Shown: positions 41,379 to 49,858, counted from the stretch's first letter. The stretch: DNA of 64,000 nt from JAFKKF01 sp038323025 (GCA_038323025.1 JBBQGL010000001.1:39201-103200), one strand, 5' to 3'. Numbers and translations: made by a program. The notes: generated by a model from the sequence alone, not told the origin.

Positions 41379-42476
41379 CTAGAGGTCGAGCACCATGAAA
41401 TAGGCCGAGAAACCCGGTCCCAGAGCAAGGACCAGCTGGCGACCCTTGCGCCCGGCTTCGAGCGCACGCTTCAGCACGAAGAGGACCGTGCCGGACGACA
41501 TGTTGCCGTAGTCGCGGAGCGTCTCGCGCGACGGCTTCAACGCTTCCGCCGGAAGTTTCAGGCTCTTTTCCGCCACGTCCAGGACCTTGGCGCCGCCGGG
41601 ATGCATGATGTACCCGGCGATGTCGTCGCGCGTCAGGCCGTTTCGGGCGAGGAAGGCATCCACCGCGTCGGGGAAGCGCTCCTGTACGAGGTTGGGAAGC
41701 TGGGCACTGAGGACGACGCCGAAACCGTCGTTCAGTACGTCCCAGCCCATCATGTATTCGGTATCCCGCCAGAAATGCTCGCCGCTGGCGCGAATGCGGC
41801 CGAGCGTCGGGCCGCCGCCGCTGCCGCCCACCGGATTGCGCAGGATCACGCCGGCGGCGCCGTCGCCGAACAGCGCGCCCGAAACAAAGGCCGCGGCCTT
41901 GGGATCGTTGACGCGCGCGCAAAGAGTGCAGAGTTCAACGGTCAGGAAGAGCACGTTCCCGCCAGGAATCGTCTGGGCGATGCGGCTCGCCCGCGCCACT
42001 CCCGCCACGCCGCCGCCGCAGCCGATACCGAAAATCGGCAGCCGCTCGGTGTTGGGCGAGAAGTCAAGGCGGTTCATCAGCTTGGCGTCGAGGCTCGGCA
42101 CCGCGAGCCCGGTTGTCGTGTTGACCACCAGGGCGTCGATCTGGTCGAGCGTAAGACCGGCCTGATCGATCGCATCGAGGGTTACGGTCTCGAGGAGATC
42201 GAGGGCATGTTTCTGGAAGGCCTCGGTCCGCTCTTCCCACGTCCGCGGCGACATGTACCACTCGGGCCGCTCGACGTAGTAACGCCGCTCAATCCCGGTG
42301 TTGGCGTAGATGCTCTCCATGTGGGCGAACTGCGGATAAAACCGCAGGACCTGATCCTTCAGGGCGAGCTGATCGATGCTGGAGGGAGGGACGGCGGTGG
42401 CGATCGCGGCTATTTCGACGTCGAGCGTACCGGTCTTCCGGGCAGCCCGCGTCCCGGATTGTACCTTGTCCAGCAT
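41379..42476 (-). CDS. type III polyketide synthase
   Basis: A 365-residue chalcone-synthase-fold condensing enzyme with the full catalytic triad: Cys153 in G-I-G-C-G-G-G, His292 in M-H-P-G-G-A-K and Asn325 in Y-G-N-M-S-S-G-T. The N-terminal A-V-P-P-S-S-I-D and the E-R-R-Y-Y near residue 63 are typical of bacterial alkylresorcinol/alkylpyrone and phloroglucinol-type synthases. The product is not predictable by eye; long-chain alkylpyrones or resorcinols are common in this group. It lies between a sulfotransferase and an ABC exporter on the same strand. Confidence 0.9.
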   Translation of the reverse strand: MLDKVQSGTRAARKTGTLDVEIAAIATAVPPSSIDQLALKDQVLRFYPQFAHMESIYANTGIERRYYVERPEWYMSPRTWEERTEAFQKHALDLLETVTLDAIDQAGLTLDQIDALVVNTTTGLAVPSLDAKLMNRLDFSPNTERLPIFGIGCGGGVAGVARASRIAQTIPGGNVLFLTVELCTLCARVNDPKAAAFVSGALFGDGAAGVILRNPVGGSGGGPTLGRIRASGEHFWRDTEYMMGWDVLNDGFGVVLSAQLPNLVQERFPDAVDAFLARNGLTRDDIAGYIMHPGGAKVLDVAEKSLKLPAEALKPSRETLRDYGNMSSGTVLFVLKRALEAGRKGRQLVLALGPGFSAYFMVLDL

Positions 42477-42592
42477 AATCAGCGTCTCCCGCTTCTTGCC
42501 CCGAACGATAATGCGGGGATTTTCTCGCCGTTGTCACGCCACACCTTGGTGACAAGGCGCAGAATAGGTCGCTCGGCAGAGGAGCCGGCGCT

Positions 42593-43834
42593 TCAGGCAG
42601 CATTGCTCGGCAGCAAATGCGCATAGCCGAAGCGACGGAAGTAGAACTCCCATCGCTGCACGATCGCGGCGCGCTCCGTCTCACTCAATCGGTGTTCTTT
42701 TGCCCGATGAGCCCCCAATCCGGCAAGGTACCCACGCACGATTGGTCGGATTTCCTCAAAATCGCCGAGGCCGAGTCCGCCATAAATGGTCGCTACGGCC
42801 TCTTCCGGTTTCTCGGCGAGATCCTCATAGCGCATCTCGATCAACCGTCCCGGCGGGATGAGATGCAGGTCGCGCTCATAGGCGGCGTACATTCTGGGGA
42901 GGGTGGAGAGAATCTGTTCCGGCAACGCGACCTCGTCGTTCGCCGGGTTCTTCAGCCCGAAGCGTGAGTTCGCGAACTTCACCAGTCGCCAGTTCGACGG
43001 GTAGATATCGAAGGGATTGCGCGAAATGTGTACGAAGCGGGCGTCCGGAAAAAGCTTCAGCAGCGTTGCAACCCGCGCCGTGTGGGGAGGCGATTTCAGG
43101 ACCAGACGCTTGCCCCGATGCGCCAGCTGAAGCCTCCGCACGAGCCAGAGAAACCCCTCCTGCCAGCGGGTTCGCTCCTGCTCCGTCAGGTCGGCGAGAT
43201 CGAGATAGCGAGAGCCGATGGCCTCGTTGTCCGGGACGGCAAATCGTTCGTAGGGCGAGCCGACGCCGATCTTGGGAAGCGCGAATTCGTCCTCGAACGG
43301 CATGTCGGCTCCGACCGGGACCTCGTCCGTCGGCCGCTTGCTTGGCAGGAAGAGGGAGAAGATCCACCCGGCCGGGCGCTCGAAGATGAGGAAGCCGTTC
43401 GGCAGCGAGCATTCGAAGGTCGTCGGGTATGCGGTCGCCGGATCGCGGGTGAGGAGATTGTGCAAGAACGTCGTTCCACTTCGCCAGTGCCCGAGGACAA
43501 ACACCGGAGCGACGACTTTTATTTTCTCCGCTTTCCGTCGAAAGACCGCCTCGGACGCCAGATAGACCAGCGACGTAATGATTGCGAACAAGGTCACGCC
43601 GACGACGTTGGGCAGCCGGTTAAGCGAAATCCTGAAGCGGGCGGCGGCGAGAAGGCGAAGCCATGGGCCAAGACGCATGCCGTACCACATGAAGGGCATG
43701 AAGCCGCCGAGGCGCACGGCCCGAAAGGGGTTCGAGATGAATGTCGCTGCGCTGGGGCGACGCCTGCCCGCGCCCTTTCCGGCGACCTCCTCGGATCGCG
43801 CAAAGGCGCTGGAATCTGCCTGCGGCTTGCTCAC
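42593..43834 (-). CDS. sulfotransferase family protein, copy 1
   Basis: A 413-residue PAPS-dependent sulfotransferase. The 5'-phosphosulfate loop is at 113-128 (V-L-G-H-W-R-S-G-T-T) and the 3'-phosphate site at 268-280 (H-I-S-R-N-P-F-D-I-Y-P-S); K-S-P-P-H near 247 is also typical. Residues 71-92 form a hydrophobic stretch, which suggests peripheral or single-pass membrane attachment. The start is a GTG just after GGGGGA. It is 116 bases upstream of the PKS gene and is a close paralogue of the next gene upstream, with the same length and order of motifs. Confidence 0.88.
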   Translation of the reverse strand: MSKPQADSSAFARSEEVAGKGAGRRRPSAATFISNPFRAVRLGGFMPFMWYGMRLGPWLRLLAAARFRISLNRLPNVVGVTLFAIITSLVYLASEAVFRRKAEKIKVVAPVFVLGHWRSGTTFLHNLLTRDPATAYPTTFECSLPNGFLIFERPAGWIFSLFLPSKRPTDEVPVGADMPFEDEFALPKIGVGSPYERFAVPDNEAIGSRYLDLADLTEQERTRWQEGFLWLVRRLQLAHRGKRLVLKSPPHTARVATLLKLFPDARFVHISRNPFDIYPSNWRLVKFANSRFGLKNPANDEVALPEQILSTLPRMYAAYERDLHLIPPGRLIEMRYEDLAEKPEEAVATIYGGLGLGDFEEIRPIVRGYLAGLGAHRAKEHRLSETERAAIVQRWEFYFRRFGYAHLLPSNAA

Positions 43835-44039
43835 CAGTCCCCCATAACCACCGCCGATGCCTCATGCCTCATTTCGCCGTCTGCGGGCGCTGATGGGGAA
43901 GTCGGCCACGGTGCTCGCGGATGATTCACGTCACCGGGAATCCATTGCGGTGCGTTCCGGTTCCATCGATTGCTACAAACAGCGCTCCGGTCAAGCACGC
44001 ATCACCGGATCCGCCGCGGGAGCTTCAGTGGATTCGTCG

Positions 44040-45194
44040 TTACGGCACGCCGGAAAGAAAGTCCCTGTATCCGAACCGCTCAAAATAAGCCGACCATCTC
44101 CCGGCAACGGCCCGGCGGTCGATATCGCTGAGGTTGTGCTGGCGGGCCTTGTGTCCGCCGACGCTGCCGAGGAAGGACTCCATGCGCGGTACGACCGGCG
44201 CAAAATCACCGAGGCCGAGATCGGAGTAGATCCGCGCCAGGGTGGCTTTCGGGTTGGCGACAAGCTCCTCGTAGCGAACCTCGACCAGCCGCCCCGGCGG
44301 GACCGCCTCGCGGTCGCGTTCGTAGGCCGCGTACATGCGGGGCAGAGTGGAGAGGATCTGTTCGGGCAGGAGCTCGTCGTCGAGCGCGGGATTGGTGAGG
44401 CCGAGGCGCGAGTTGAGCACCTTCCATAGCCGGTAGGTCGACGGATAGACGTCGAAGGGATTGCGGGCGATGTGAACGAAGCGCGCTTCCGGAAAAAGCT
44501 TCAGCAGCGTTGCGATGCGGGCCGTATGCGGCGGCGATTTGAGGACGAGGCGCTTTCCCGGATGGGAAAGCTGGAAGCGCTGCATCAGCCACAGAAACGT
44601 CTCCTCCCATTTCCTTCGCTCCTCGGCGCTGAGGTCGGCGAGGTCCAGATAGCGGATATTGGCGGCACCACGCCGGGGAAAGGCGAGATCGCGGTAGGGC
44701 GTGCCGAGTCCCATCTTGGCCAGGGCGAACTCATCCTCGAAGGGAAGATCTCCGCCGACCGGGACATCGTCCATCGGCCGGTTCTTCGGCAGGAACAGCC
44801 AGATGAGCCGGCCGGTGATATGGCGCGTGAGCAGGGACCGGCCGGGGAACGTGCATTCGAAGGTCGTGGGGAAGGCCGCCGCCGGATCGCAGGCGAGCAA
44901 ATTGTGGAGGAGGGTGGTTCCGGTCCGCCAGTGACCGAGCACGAAGACCGGCGGCTCGATCCTGATCGCCTCCGCGGCGCGCCGGTAGACCGCCTCCGTG
45001 AGCACATGCATGATCGAGGAGACCGGCGCCATCGCGGTCACGCCGAGTGCGTTGGGCAGGCGGTTCAGGGTGACCCCGAATTCGCCGCTTGCCAGCAGCT
45101 TCCACCAGTCGCCGAAGCGCATCCCGTACCAGATGAACGGGATGAACCCGCCGAGTCGTTCGGCCCTGAACGGGTTGGCAGACTGTCTCGTCAA
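44040..45194 (-). CDS. sulfotransferase family protein, copy 2
   Basis: A 384-residue paralogue of copy 1, sharing long near-identical stretches such as N-P-F-R-A-x-R-L-G-G-F, W-Y-G-M-R, F-V-L-G-H-W-R-x-G-T-T, L-V-L-K-S-P-P-H-T-A-R and L-P-E-Q-I-L-S-T-L-P-R-M-Y-A-A-Y-E-R-D. The PAPS loops and catalytic region are intact. I prefer the TTG at 45194, which has GGGAG nine bases upstream, over an upstream TTG at 45227 with no site. The two copies arose by tandem duplication and may act at two positions or on two substrates. It heads the five-gene minus-strand cluster. Confidence 0.85.
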   Translation of the reverse strand: MTRQSANPFRAERLGGFIPFIWYGMRFGDWWKLLASGEFGVTLNRLPNALGVTAMAPVSSIMHVLTEAVYRRAAEAIRIEPPVFVLGHWRTGTTLLHNLLACDPAAAFPTTFECTFPGRSLLTRHITGRLIWLFLPKNRPMDDVPVGGDLPFEDEFALAKMGLGTPYRDLAFPRRGAANIRYLDLADLSAEERRKWEETFLWLMQRFQLSHPGKRLVLKSPPHTARIATLLKLFPEARFVHIARNPFDVYPSTYRLWKVLNSRLGLTNPALDDELLPEQILSTLPRMYAAYERDREAVPPGRLVEVRYEELVANPKATLARIYSDLGLGDFAPVVPRMESFLGSVGGHKARQHNLSDIDRRAVAGRWSAYFERFGYRDFLSGVP

Positions 45195-45294
45195 GAGGAC
45201 GCTCTCCCGGCGCGTCTCACATGCCAATTCGGGCCGTTGCGATCGCCGTCTCTACCCCGTCCGGGGGCGCTTCCCGGCTGTCTCGCCGAGATTG

Positions 45295-45369
45295 TGGTGC
45301 CGGGTGAGAGGATTGAACTCCCGACCAACGGTTTACAAAACCGCTGCTCTACCGCTGAGCTAACCCGGC
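45295..45369 (-). tRNA. tRNA-Thr (anticodon TGT)
   Basis: A complete cloverleaf on the minus strand: acceptor GCCGGGT/ACCCGGC, D-arm GCTC..GAGC, anticodon stem GCGGT with loop TTTGTAA, TPsiC arm GGGAG-TTCAATC-CTCTC (one G-T pair), discriminator A and encoded CCA. The anticodon TGT reads ACA. It lies between the sulfotransferase cluster and rlmB. Confidence 0.92.
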
Positions 45370-45422
45370 TCGCTGGGAGCGCTACAAACACCCTGCACCG
45401 CGGTCAAATGAAAAAGCGTGAA

Positions 45423-46226
45423 TCACGTTGGCAAAGCGCCGAGATGGCGTCGGGCCAGGTAGAGCGCCAGCACCGCCGCGTTCGACACGTTGAGGCTGGC
45501 CATGGGTCCGGAGGTTCCGAGCCTTGCCAGGCGGTCGCATTTCTCGCGGGTCAGGTGGCGAAGACCCTTGCCCTCGGCGCCAAGCACCAGCGCGATCCGC
45601 TCGCCGGCCATGGCCTCCTCGATCGGCATCGCCGCCTCGTCGGCGAGGCCGATACGGGTGAAGCCCAGTTCGCCGAGCGAATCCAGGGCCCTCGCAAGAT
45701 TGGTCACGCCGATGTGCGGCAGCAGATCGAGCGCGCCGGAAGCCGCCTTGGCCAACACCCCGGTCTCGGCCGGCGCGTGCCGTTCGGTGGTCAGGATGGC
45801 ATCGGCGCCGAAGGCCAGCGCCGAGCGCATGATCGCCCCGACATTGTGCGGGTCGGTGACCTGGTCGAGGACGACAACGAGACGGGCGCCTGACAGCGAC
45901 GCCATAGATGGAGACGCCAGCGGCGCGACCTCGATCGCGACGCCCTGGTGCACGGCGTCGCCGCCGAGCAGCCGGTCGAGCGCGCGCGGCTCGGTCTCCT
46001 CCGGCGGCATCGGGAATTGCACGCCGGACTCGGTGAGACGGGCGAGGGCGTTCCGGGTCACCACGATCCGTTTCACCAGGCGTCCGGGGTTGCCGAGCGC
46101 CGCCGTCACCGGGTGAAGTCCGTAAATCCAGAAGGCCTCCGGCCGGCGTTCTTCGGGTGAGCGCGGGCGGAACGAGCGCTCGCGGTCGCGGCCCTTGCTG
46201 CCCCTGGAAAAGGTGTTGCGTGGCAT
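45423..46226 (-). CDS. rlmB: 23S rRNA (guanosine-2251-2'-O)-methyltransferase RlmB
   Basis: A 267-residue SpoU/TrmH-type knotted methyltransferase. Residues 1-30 are a basic tail, 31-100 the substrate-binding N-domain (F-W-I-Y-G-L-H-P-V near 33), and the SAM-knot motifs follow: D-Q-V-T-D-P-H-N-V-G-A-I near 125, L-V-L-G-A-E-G-K-G-L near 210 and S-L-N-V-S-N-A-A near 245. I start at MPRNTFSRGS (46226); the frame upstream runs through the tRNA genes. Alternatives are other TrmH-family members; the context with tRNA/ribosome genes and the N-domain favour RlmB. Confidence 0.9.
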   Translation of the reverse strand: MPRNTFSRGSKGRDRERSFRPRSPEERRPEAFWIYGLHPVTAALGNPGRLVKRIVVTRNALARLTESGVQFPMPPEETEPRALDRLLGGDAVHQGVAIEVAPLASPSMASLSGARLVVVLDQVTDPHNVGAIMRSALAFGADAILTTERHAPAETGVLAKAASGALDLLPHIGVTNLARALDSLGELGFTRIGLADEAAMPIEEAMAGERIALVLGAEGKGLRHLTREKCDRLARLGTSGPMASLNVSNAAVLALYLARRHLGALPT

Positions 46227-46384
46227 CCGGGGCTTATAGGCGGGGGCCGGGCGCGCCTCAATGCCGGCTTGGCTGGTCTCGCGCGACGTTGACACGGCCT
46301 TGACCGATCGCACATAAGACGGCCCGAAACGGGATGCAGGCCTTAGCGGCGGGCGTTCTCGTCTTGACGGTCGTCCGCGGCCAA

Positions 46385-46470
46385 GGTGGAGTGTCCCGAG
46401 TGGCAAAGGGGGCGGACTGTAAATCCGCTGGCTAAAGCCTTCGTAGGTTCGAGTCCTACCTCCACCACCA
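46385..46470 (+). tRNA. tRNA-Tyr (anticodon GTA)
   Basis: Class II tRNA with a long variable arm: acceptor GGTGGAG/CTCCACC, anticodon stem GCGGA with loop CTGTAAA, variable arm GCTAAAGC-type, T-arm GTAGG-TTCGAGT-CCTAC, discriminator A and encoded CCA. First of three plus-strand tRNAs before secE. Confidence 0.93.
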
Positions 46471-46555
46471 CCGGTCGACCGACGACAGACTGCAGAGGCG
46501 GGTGTGGCTTTCTTCGCCTCGGTTCTTCTGTTTTCCGTCTTCTGGCGGCCGTATT

Positions 46556-46629
46556 GCGGGTGTAGCTCAATGGTAGAGCAACAGCCTTCCAAGCTGATGA
46601 CGAGGGTTCGATTCCCTTCACCCGCTCCA
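46556..46629 (+). tRNA. tRNA-Gly (anticodon TCC)
   Basis: Acceptor GCGGGTG/CACCCGC, D-arm GCTC..GAGC, anticodon loop CTTCCAA, T-arm with TTCGATT, discriminator T and encoded CCA. Reads GGA/GGG codons. Confidence 0.93.
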
Positions 46630-46725
46630 GATCCCGAGGCCGGCTAGCGAAAGCAGAGTACGGAAATTGCGCCGGGCGAGGGCCTTTGCTATCTGTCTGC
46701 CGGCGTCTGAATTCGGTCCTCCTCT

Positions 46726-46801
46726 AGGGGTATAGCTCAGCTGGTAGAGCGTCGGTCTCCAAAACCGAAGGTCGCAGGTTCGAGCCCTGCTGCCCCTGCC
46801 A
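46726..46801 (+). tRNA. tRNA-Trp (anticodon CCA)
   Basis: Acceptor AGGGGTA/TGCCCCT, anticodon loop CTCCAAA, T-arm GCAGG-TTCGAGC-CCTGC, discriminator G and encoded CCA. Its place just before secE-nusG is conserved across alphaproteobacteria. Confidence 0.95.
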
Positions 46802-46903
46802 GGGCCGGATGACGGGGGACAGAGATCGGAAGACGGAGGCCAGGAGGCGGAGGCGATCCGGGCCTGCCCCGGAGCTGTCAATATTTGTGGTCTGAAATAG
46901 GTC

Positions 46904-46932
46904 TTGAGAATCCGTTCCGAAGGCCTTATGTA
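46904..46932 (+). promoter_or_regulatory. predicted promoter of the secE-nusG-rpl operon
   Basis: TTGAGA (46904-46909) and TATGTA (46927-46932) with a 17-base spacer, 62 bases before the secE ATG and downstream of tRNA-Trp. This is a near-consensus sigma-70 promoter in a region with no other coding signal; the call is by inspection. Confidence 0.55.
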
Positions 46933-46994
46933 CCCGTCTCAATCCGGCGCGCGCGCTTCCAGAGGTTCGCGTGCCGTAGAGGCATGAGCCCTTA

Positions 46995-47192
46995 ATGGCC
47001 GAAAGATTCAATCCATTCACGTTCCTCCAGCAAGTGCGGGGGGAAGCAGCTAAAATCGTGTGGCCCAGCCGTCGTGAGACGCTGATTTCCACGGCCATGG
47101 TCGTCGCCATGGCGGTTCTGGCCAGTCTGTTCTTCTTGGTAGCCGACCAGGTGATGAGCCTCGGCGTCGCTTTCCTTCTTGGTGGCAAGTAA
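46995..47192 (+). CDS. secE: preprotein translocase subunit SecE
   Basis: A 65-residue single-span inner-membrane subunit of the SecYEG channel. The conserved amphipathic helix and hinge F-L-Q-Q-V-R-G-E-A-A-K-I-V-W-P-S-R-R-E-T precede one transmembrane helix (about 35-57). The short form is usual outside enterobacteria. The nusG gene follows directly (its first possible ATG overlaps the stop by one base). Confidence 0.95.
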   Translation: MAERFNPFTFLQQVRGEAAKIVWPSRRETLISTAMVVAMAVLASLFFLVADQVMSLGVAFLLGGK

Positions 47193-47206
47193 TGGGAGCT
47201 GGCGCG

Positions 47207-47770
47207 ATGGTTGCTGAAGCCCAGGCCGACAGCCGCGGCGCTAACAAGAAGTGGTACATCGTCCACGCCTATTCGAATTTCGAGCGGAAAGTCGCCGAAT
47301 CCATCCGTGAAAAGGCGCAGGCAACCGGCCTTGCCGACTTGTTTGACGAGATTCTGGTGCCGACCGAAAAGGTCGTCGAGGTCCGCCGCGGCCGCAAGGT
47401 GGATGCCGAGCGGAAGTTCTTCCCCGGCTACGTGCTGGTGAAGATGGCGATGACCGATGAGGCCTATCACCTCATCAAGAACACGCCGAAGGTCACCGGG
47501 TTCCTTGGCGCCGACAACAAGCCGATGCCGATCACGGAATCGGAGGCCAAGCGTATCCTGCAGCAGGTGCAGGAAGGCGTCGAGCGGCCGAAGCCGTCGA
47601 TCAGCTTCGAAGTCGGCGAGCAGGTCAGGGTTTCCGACGGTCCGTTCGCTTCGTTCAGCGGGCACGTCGAGGAAGTCGACGAAGTGCGGGCGCGGCTCAA
47701 GGTCGCCGTGTCCATCTTCGGCCGGGCAACCCCGGTTGAACTCGAATACGGGCAGGTCGAAAAGATCTGA
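47207..47770 (+). CDS. nusG: transcription termination/antitermination factor NusG
   Basis: NusG with an NGN domain (K-K-W-Y-I-V-H-A-Y-S-N-F-E near residue 12, then F-F-P-G-Y-V-L-V near 65) and a C-terminal KOW domain (V-G-E-Q-V-R-V-S-D-G-P-F-A near residue 135). It couples RNA polymerase to ribosomes and Rho. I take the ATG at 47207, which has GGGAG eight bases upstream; an ATG at 47192 overlapping secE would add five residues. Confidence 0.95.
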   Translation: MVAEAQADSRGANKKWYIVHAYSNFERKVAESIREKAQATGLADLFDEILVPTEKVVEVRRGRKVDAERKFFPGYVLVKMAMTDEAYHLIKNTPKVTGFLGADNKPMPITESEAKRILQQVQEGVERPKPSISFEVGEQVRVSDGPFASFSGHVEEVDEVRARLKVAVSIFGRATPVELEYGQVEKI

Positions 47771-47866
47771 CCTTTGCGCTGTGGGAGGGGAGGCCGCTTG
47801 CCAGGCGTCCCGGCCCCGCACCACGGCACCGGATCGGCCAGTCTGGCCGCTAGTTAGGAGACAAAG

Positions 47867-48295
47867 GTGGCAAAGAAGATTTCGGGTTATCTGAAGCTGC
47901 AGGTGCCCGCCGGGTCGGCGACGCCGTCGCCGCCTATCGGCCCGGCGCTGGGCCAGCGAGGCATCAACATCATGGAATTCTGCAAGGCGTTCAACGCCCA
48001 GTCGCAGGAGATGGAGAAGGGTTCGCCCGTCCCGGTGGAAATCACTTACTACCACGACAAGTCCTTCACATTCCGCATGAAGACGCCTCCGGTGAGCTAC
48101 TTCCTGAAGAAGGCCGCCGGGCTGCAGAAGGGTTCGCAGACCCCCGGCCGCGGTTCGGTCGGCGCGGTTTCGCGCGCCCAGGTGCGCGATATCGCGACCA
48201 AGAAGCTGAAGGATCTCAACGCGGTCGACATCGAGGCGGCCATGCGCATGGTCGAGGGCTCTGCCCGCTCGATGGGCCTGGAAGTGGCGGATTGA
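47867..48295 (+). CDS. rplK: 50S ribosomal protein L11
   Basis: 142 residues, starting at a GTG after AGGAGACAAAG. L11 signatures: K-L-Q-V-P-A-G-S-A-T-P-S-P-P-I-G-P-A-L-G-Q-R-G near residues 9-31 and K-T-P-P-V-S-Y-F-L near 80. It forms the GTPase-centre stalk base and the thiostrepton-binding site. Two bases separate its stop from the rplA ATG. Confidence 0.98.
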   Translation: MAKKISGYLKLQVPAGSATPSPPIGPALGQRGINIMEFCKAFNAQSQEMEKGSPVPVEITYYHDKSFTFRMKTPPVSYFLKKAAGLQKGSQTPGRGSVGAVSRAQVRDIATKKLKDLNAVDIEAAMRMVEGSARSMGLEVAD

Positions 48296-48297
48296 TC

Positions 48298-48996
48298 ATG
48301 GCAAAGAAACGCATCTCATCCGCCCGCGAGGGCATCGAGCGTACCAAGCTTTACGGGCTCGAAGAGGCCGTGAAGCTGGTCAAGGAACGCGCCAAGGCGA
48401 AGTTCGACGAGACCGTCGAGATCGCCATGAATCTGGGCATCGATCCGCGCCATGCCGACCAGATGGTGCGCGGCGTGGTCTCGCTGCCGAACGGTACGGG
48501 TCGCGCGCTTCGCGTCGCCGTGTTCGCCCGCGGAGCCAAGGCCGAGGAAGCCAAGAAGGCCGGCGCCGACGTTGTCGGTGCGGAGGACCTGGTCGAGAAG
48601 GTGCAGGGCGGCAGCATCGATTTTGAGCGCTGCATTGCCACGCCCGACATGATGCCGCTGGTCGGCCGTCTCGGTAAGGTGCTCGGCCCGCGCGGCCTGA
48701 TGCCGAACCCGAAGGTGGGGACGGTCACTATGGACGTCACCAAGGCGGTCAAGGACGCCAAGGGCGGCGCCGTGGAGTTCCGCGTCGAAAAGGCTGGCAT
48801 CATCCAGGCGGGCGTCGGCAAGGCGAGCTTCGGCGAGCCGCAGCTCGTGGAAAATATCCGGGCGTTCACCGATGCCGTGCAGAAGGCGCGGCCGGCCGGC
48901 GCCAAGGGAACGTTCATTCAGCGTGTCGCCGTGTCGTCGACGATGGGCCCCGGGGTCAAGGTCGATCCGGCCACGCTCGGCGCGGGAAGCGCCTAG
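48298..48996 (+). CDS. rplA: 50S ribosomal protein L1
   Basis: 232 residues with the L1 signature D-x-x-I-A-T-P-D-M-M-P-L-V-G-R-L-G-K-V-L-G-P-R-G-L-M-P-N-P-K (near residues 105-135; quoted with gaps). L1 binds 23S rRNA at the L1 stalk and in many bacteria represses its own operon by binding the mRNA. Follows rplK by two bases. A GAAA-capped hairpin lies ten bases after its stop. Confidence 0.98.
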   Translation: MAKKRISSAREGIERTKLYGLEEAVKLVKERAKAKFDETVEIAMNLGIDPRHADQMVRGVVSLPNGTGRALRVAVFARGAKAEEAKKAGADVVGAEDLVEKVQGGSIDFERCIATPDMMPLVGRLGKVLGPRGLMPNPKVGTVTMDVTKAVKDAKGGAVEFRVEKAGIIQAGVGKASFGEPQLVENIRAFTDAVQKARPAGAKGTFIQRVAVSSTMGPGVKVDPATLGAGSA

Positions 48997-49005
48997 AAAA
49001 GACTT

Positions 49006-49291
49006 CCGCCCGGGAAACCGGGCGGCGGATTGGACGGCGGTGGAGAAATCCGCCGCGGTCCAAAGTCCTGTCCGAGACTGCGGGTGCCGGGTTCCGGCTT
49101 AATTGGCTTGCCTGCAATAGACGGGAGGGAACCGGTTTCCGGTTCGAACCTCTTGGGCCCGCCCAGGCGCCGCTTCGCGCTTGACGGGGGACAGGTCGGA
49201 AGCGTCGTCGCCCGAGGCCGCAAGGCCAACGGCGCGGCAAATGCAACCGGCGGTGTCCCGAAAGGTCGCCCGCCAAGTTGGAGAAGAAAGA
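49006..49291 (+). ncRNA. L10 leader region of the rplJ-rplL transcript
   Basis: The 295 bases between rplA and rplJ hold no gene but are highly structured. It opens with an 8-bp stem with GAAA loop (49006-49025), which can end rplKA transcripts. Further on come GTCCTGTCCGAGACTGCGG and CCTGCAATAGACGGGAGG, elements that recur in alphaproteobacterial L10 leaders. The L10-(L7/L12) complex binds this leader and represses translation of rplJ and rplL. The limits are approximate. Confidence 0.6.
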
Positions 49292-49810
49292 GTGGAGAGA
49301 GCGGAAAAAAGTGAGGCAGTCGCGGCGCTGAACCAGGTGTTCAAGGACACCGGGACCATCGTCGTGGCGCACTACGCCGGTCTCACCGTTGCCGCAATGA
49401 CGGCCCTGCGGGCCAAAATGCGGGAAGCGGGAGCCGGGGTAAAGGTCGCCAAGAACCGCCTCGCCAAGCTCGCTCTTGTCGGTACGGACGCAGCCAAGAT
49501 TGCGGACCTGTTCAAGGGTCCGACCGTGATCGCCTATTCCAAGGATCCGGTGGCGGCGGCCAAGGTCGCGACCGATTTCGCCAAGACGAATGACAAGCTC
49601 GTCATTCTCGGCGGCGCTATCGGCCAGACCGTACTCAACCCCGACGGCGTCAAGGCACTTGCCACGATGCCGTCGCTCGATGAACTGCGCGCCAAGCTGG
49701 TCGGCCTGCTCGTATCGCCGGCCACCCGTGTCGCTCAGCTCGTCGCGGCGCCCGCGGCGCAGATCGCCCGCGTGGTTGGGGCCTATGCCAACAAGAGCGA
49801 AGCGGCGTGA
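49292..49810 (+). CDS. rplJ: 50S ribosomal protein L10
   Basis: 172 residues, started at the GTG in GAAAGAGTGGAG, which gives M-E-R-A-E-K-S-E-A-V, the usual alphaproteobacterial L10 opening and length. A frame reaching 49181 runs into the leader. Conserved V-V-A-H-Y-A-G-L-T-V and N-R-L-A-K-L-A are present. L10 anchors L7/L12 dimers on the ribosome; its C-terminal helix (V-A-Q-L-V-A-A-P-A-A) holds them. Confidence 0.96.
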   Translation: MERAEKSEAVAALNQVFKDTGTIVVAHYAGLTVAAMTALRAKMREAGAGVKVAKNRLAKLALVGTDAAKIADLFKGPTVIAYSKDPVAAAKVATDFAKTNDKLVILGGAIGQTVLNPDGVKALATMPSLDELRAKLVGLLVSPATRVAQLVAAPAAQIARVVGAYANKSEAA

Positions 49811-49858
49811 GGCCGTTCTCCATCATCCAAAGGTTCGAACAGGCAAGGAATAGAGACA

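Noticed and set aside
43835..44039. Possible small gene or promoter between the two sulfotransferase genes
   Set aside because: No frame with a ribosome site and no clear -35/-10 pair; nothing is supported in this stretch.
46227..46592. Upstream extension of the rlmB frame
   Set aside because: It runs antisense through the tRNA-Tyr and tRNA-Gly genes, so it cannot be part of the protein.
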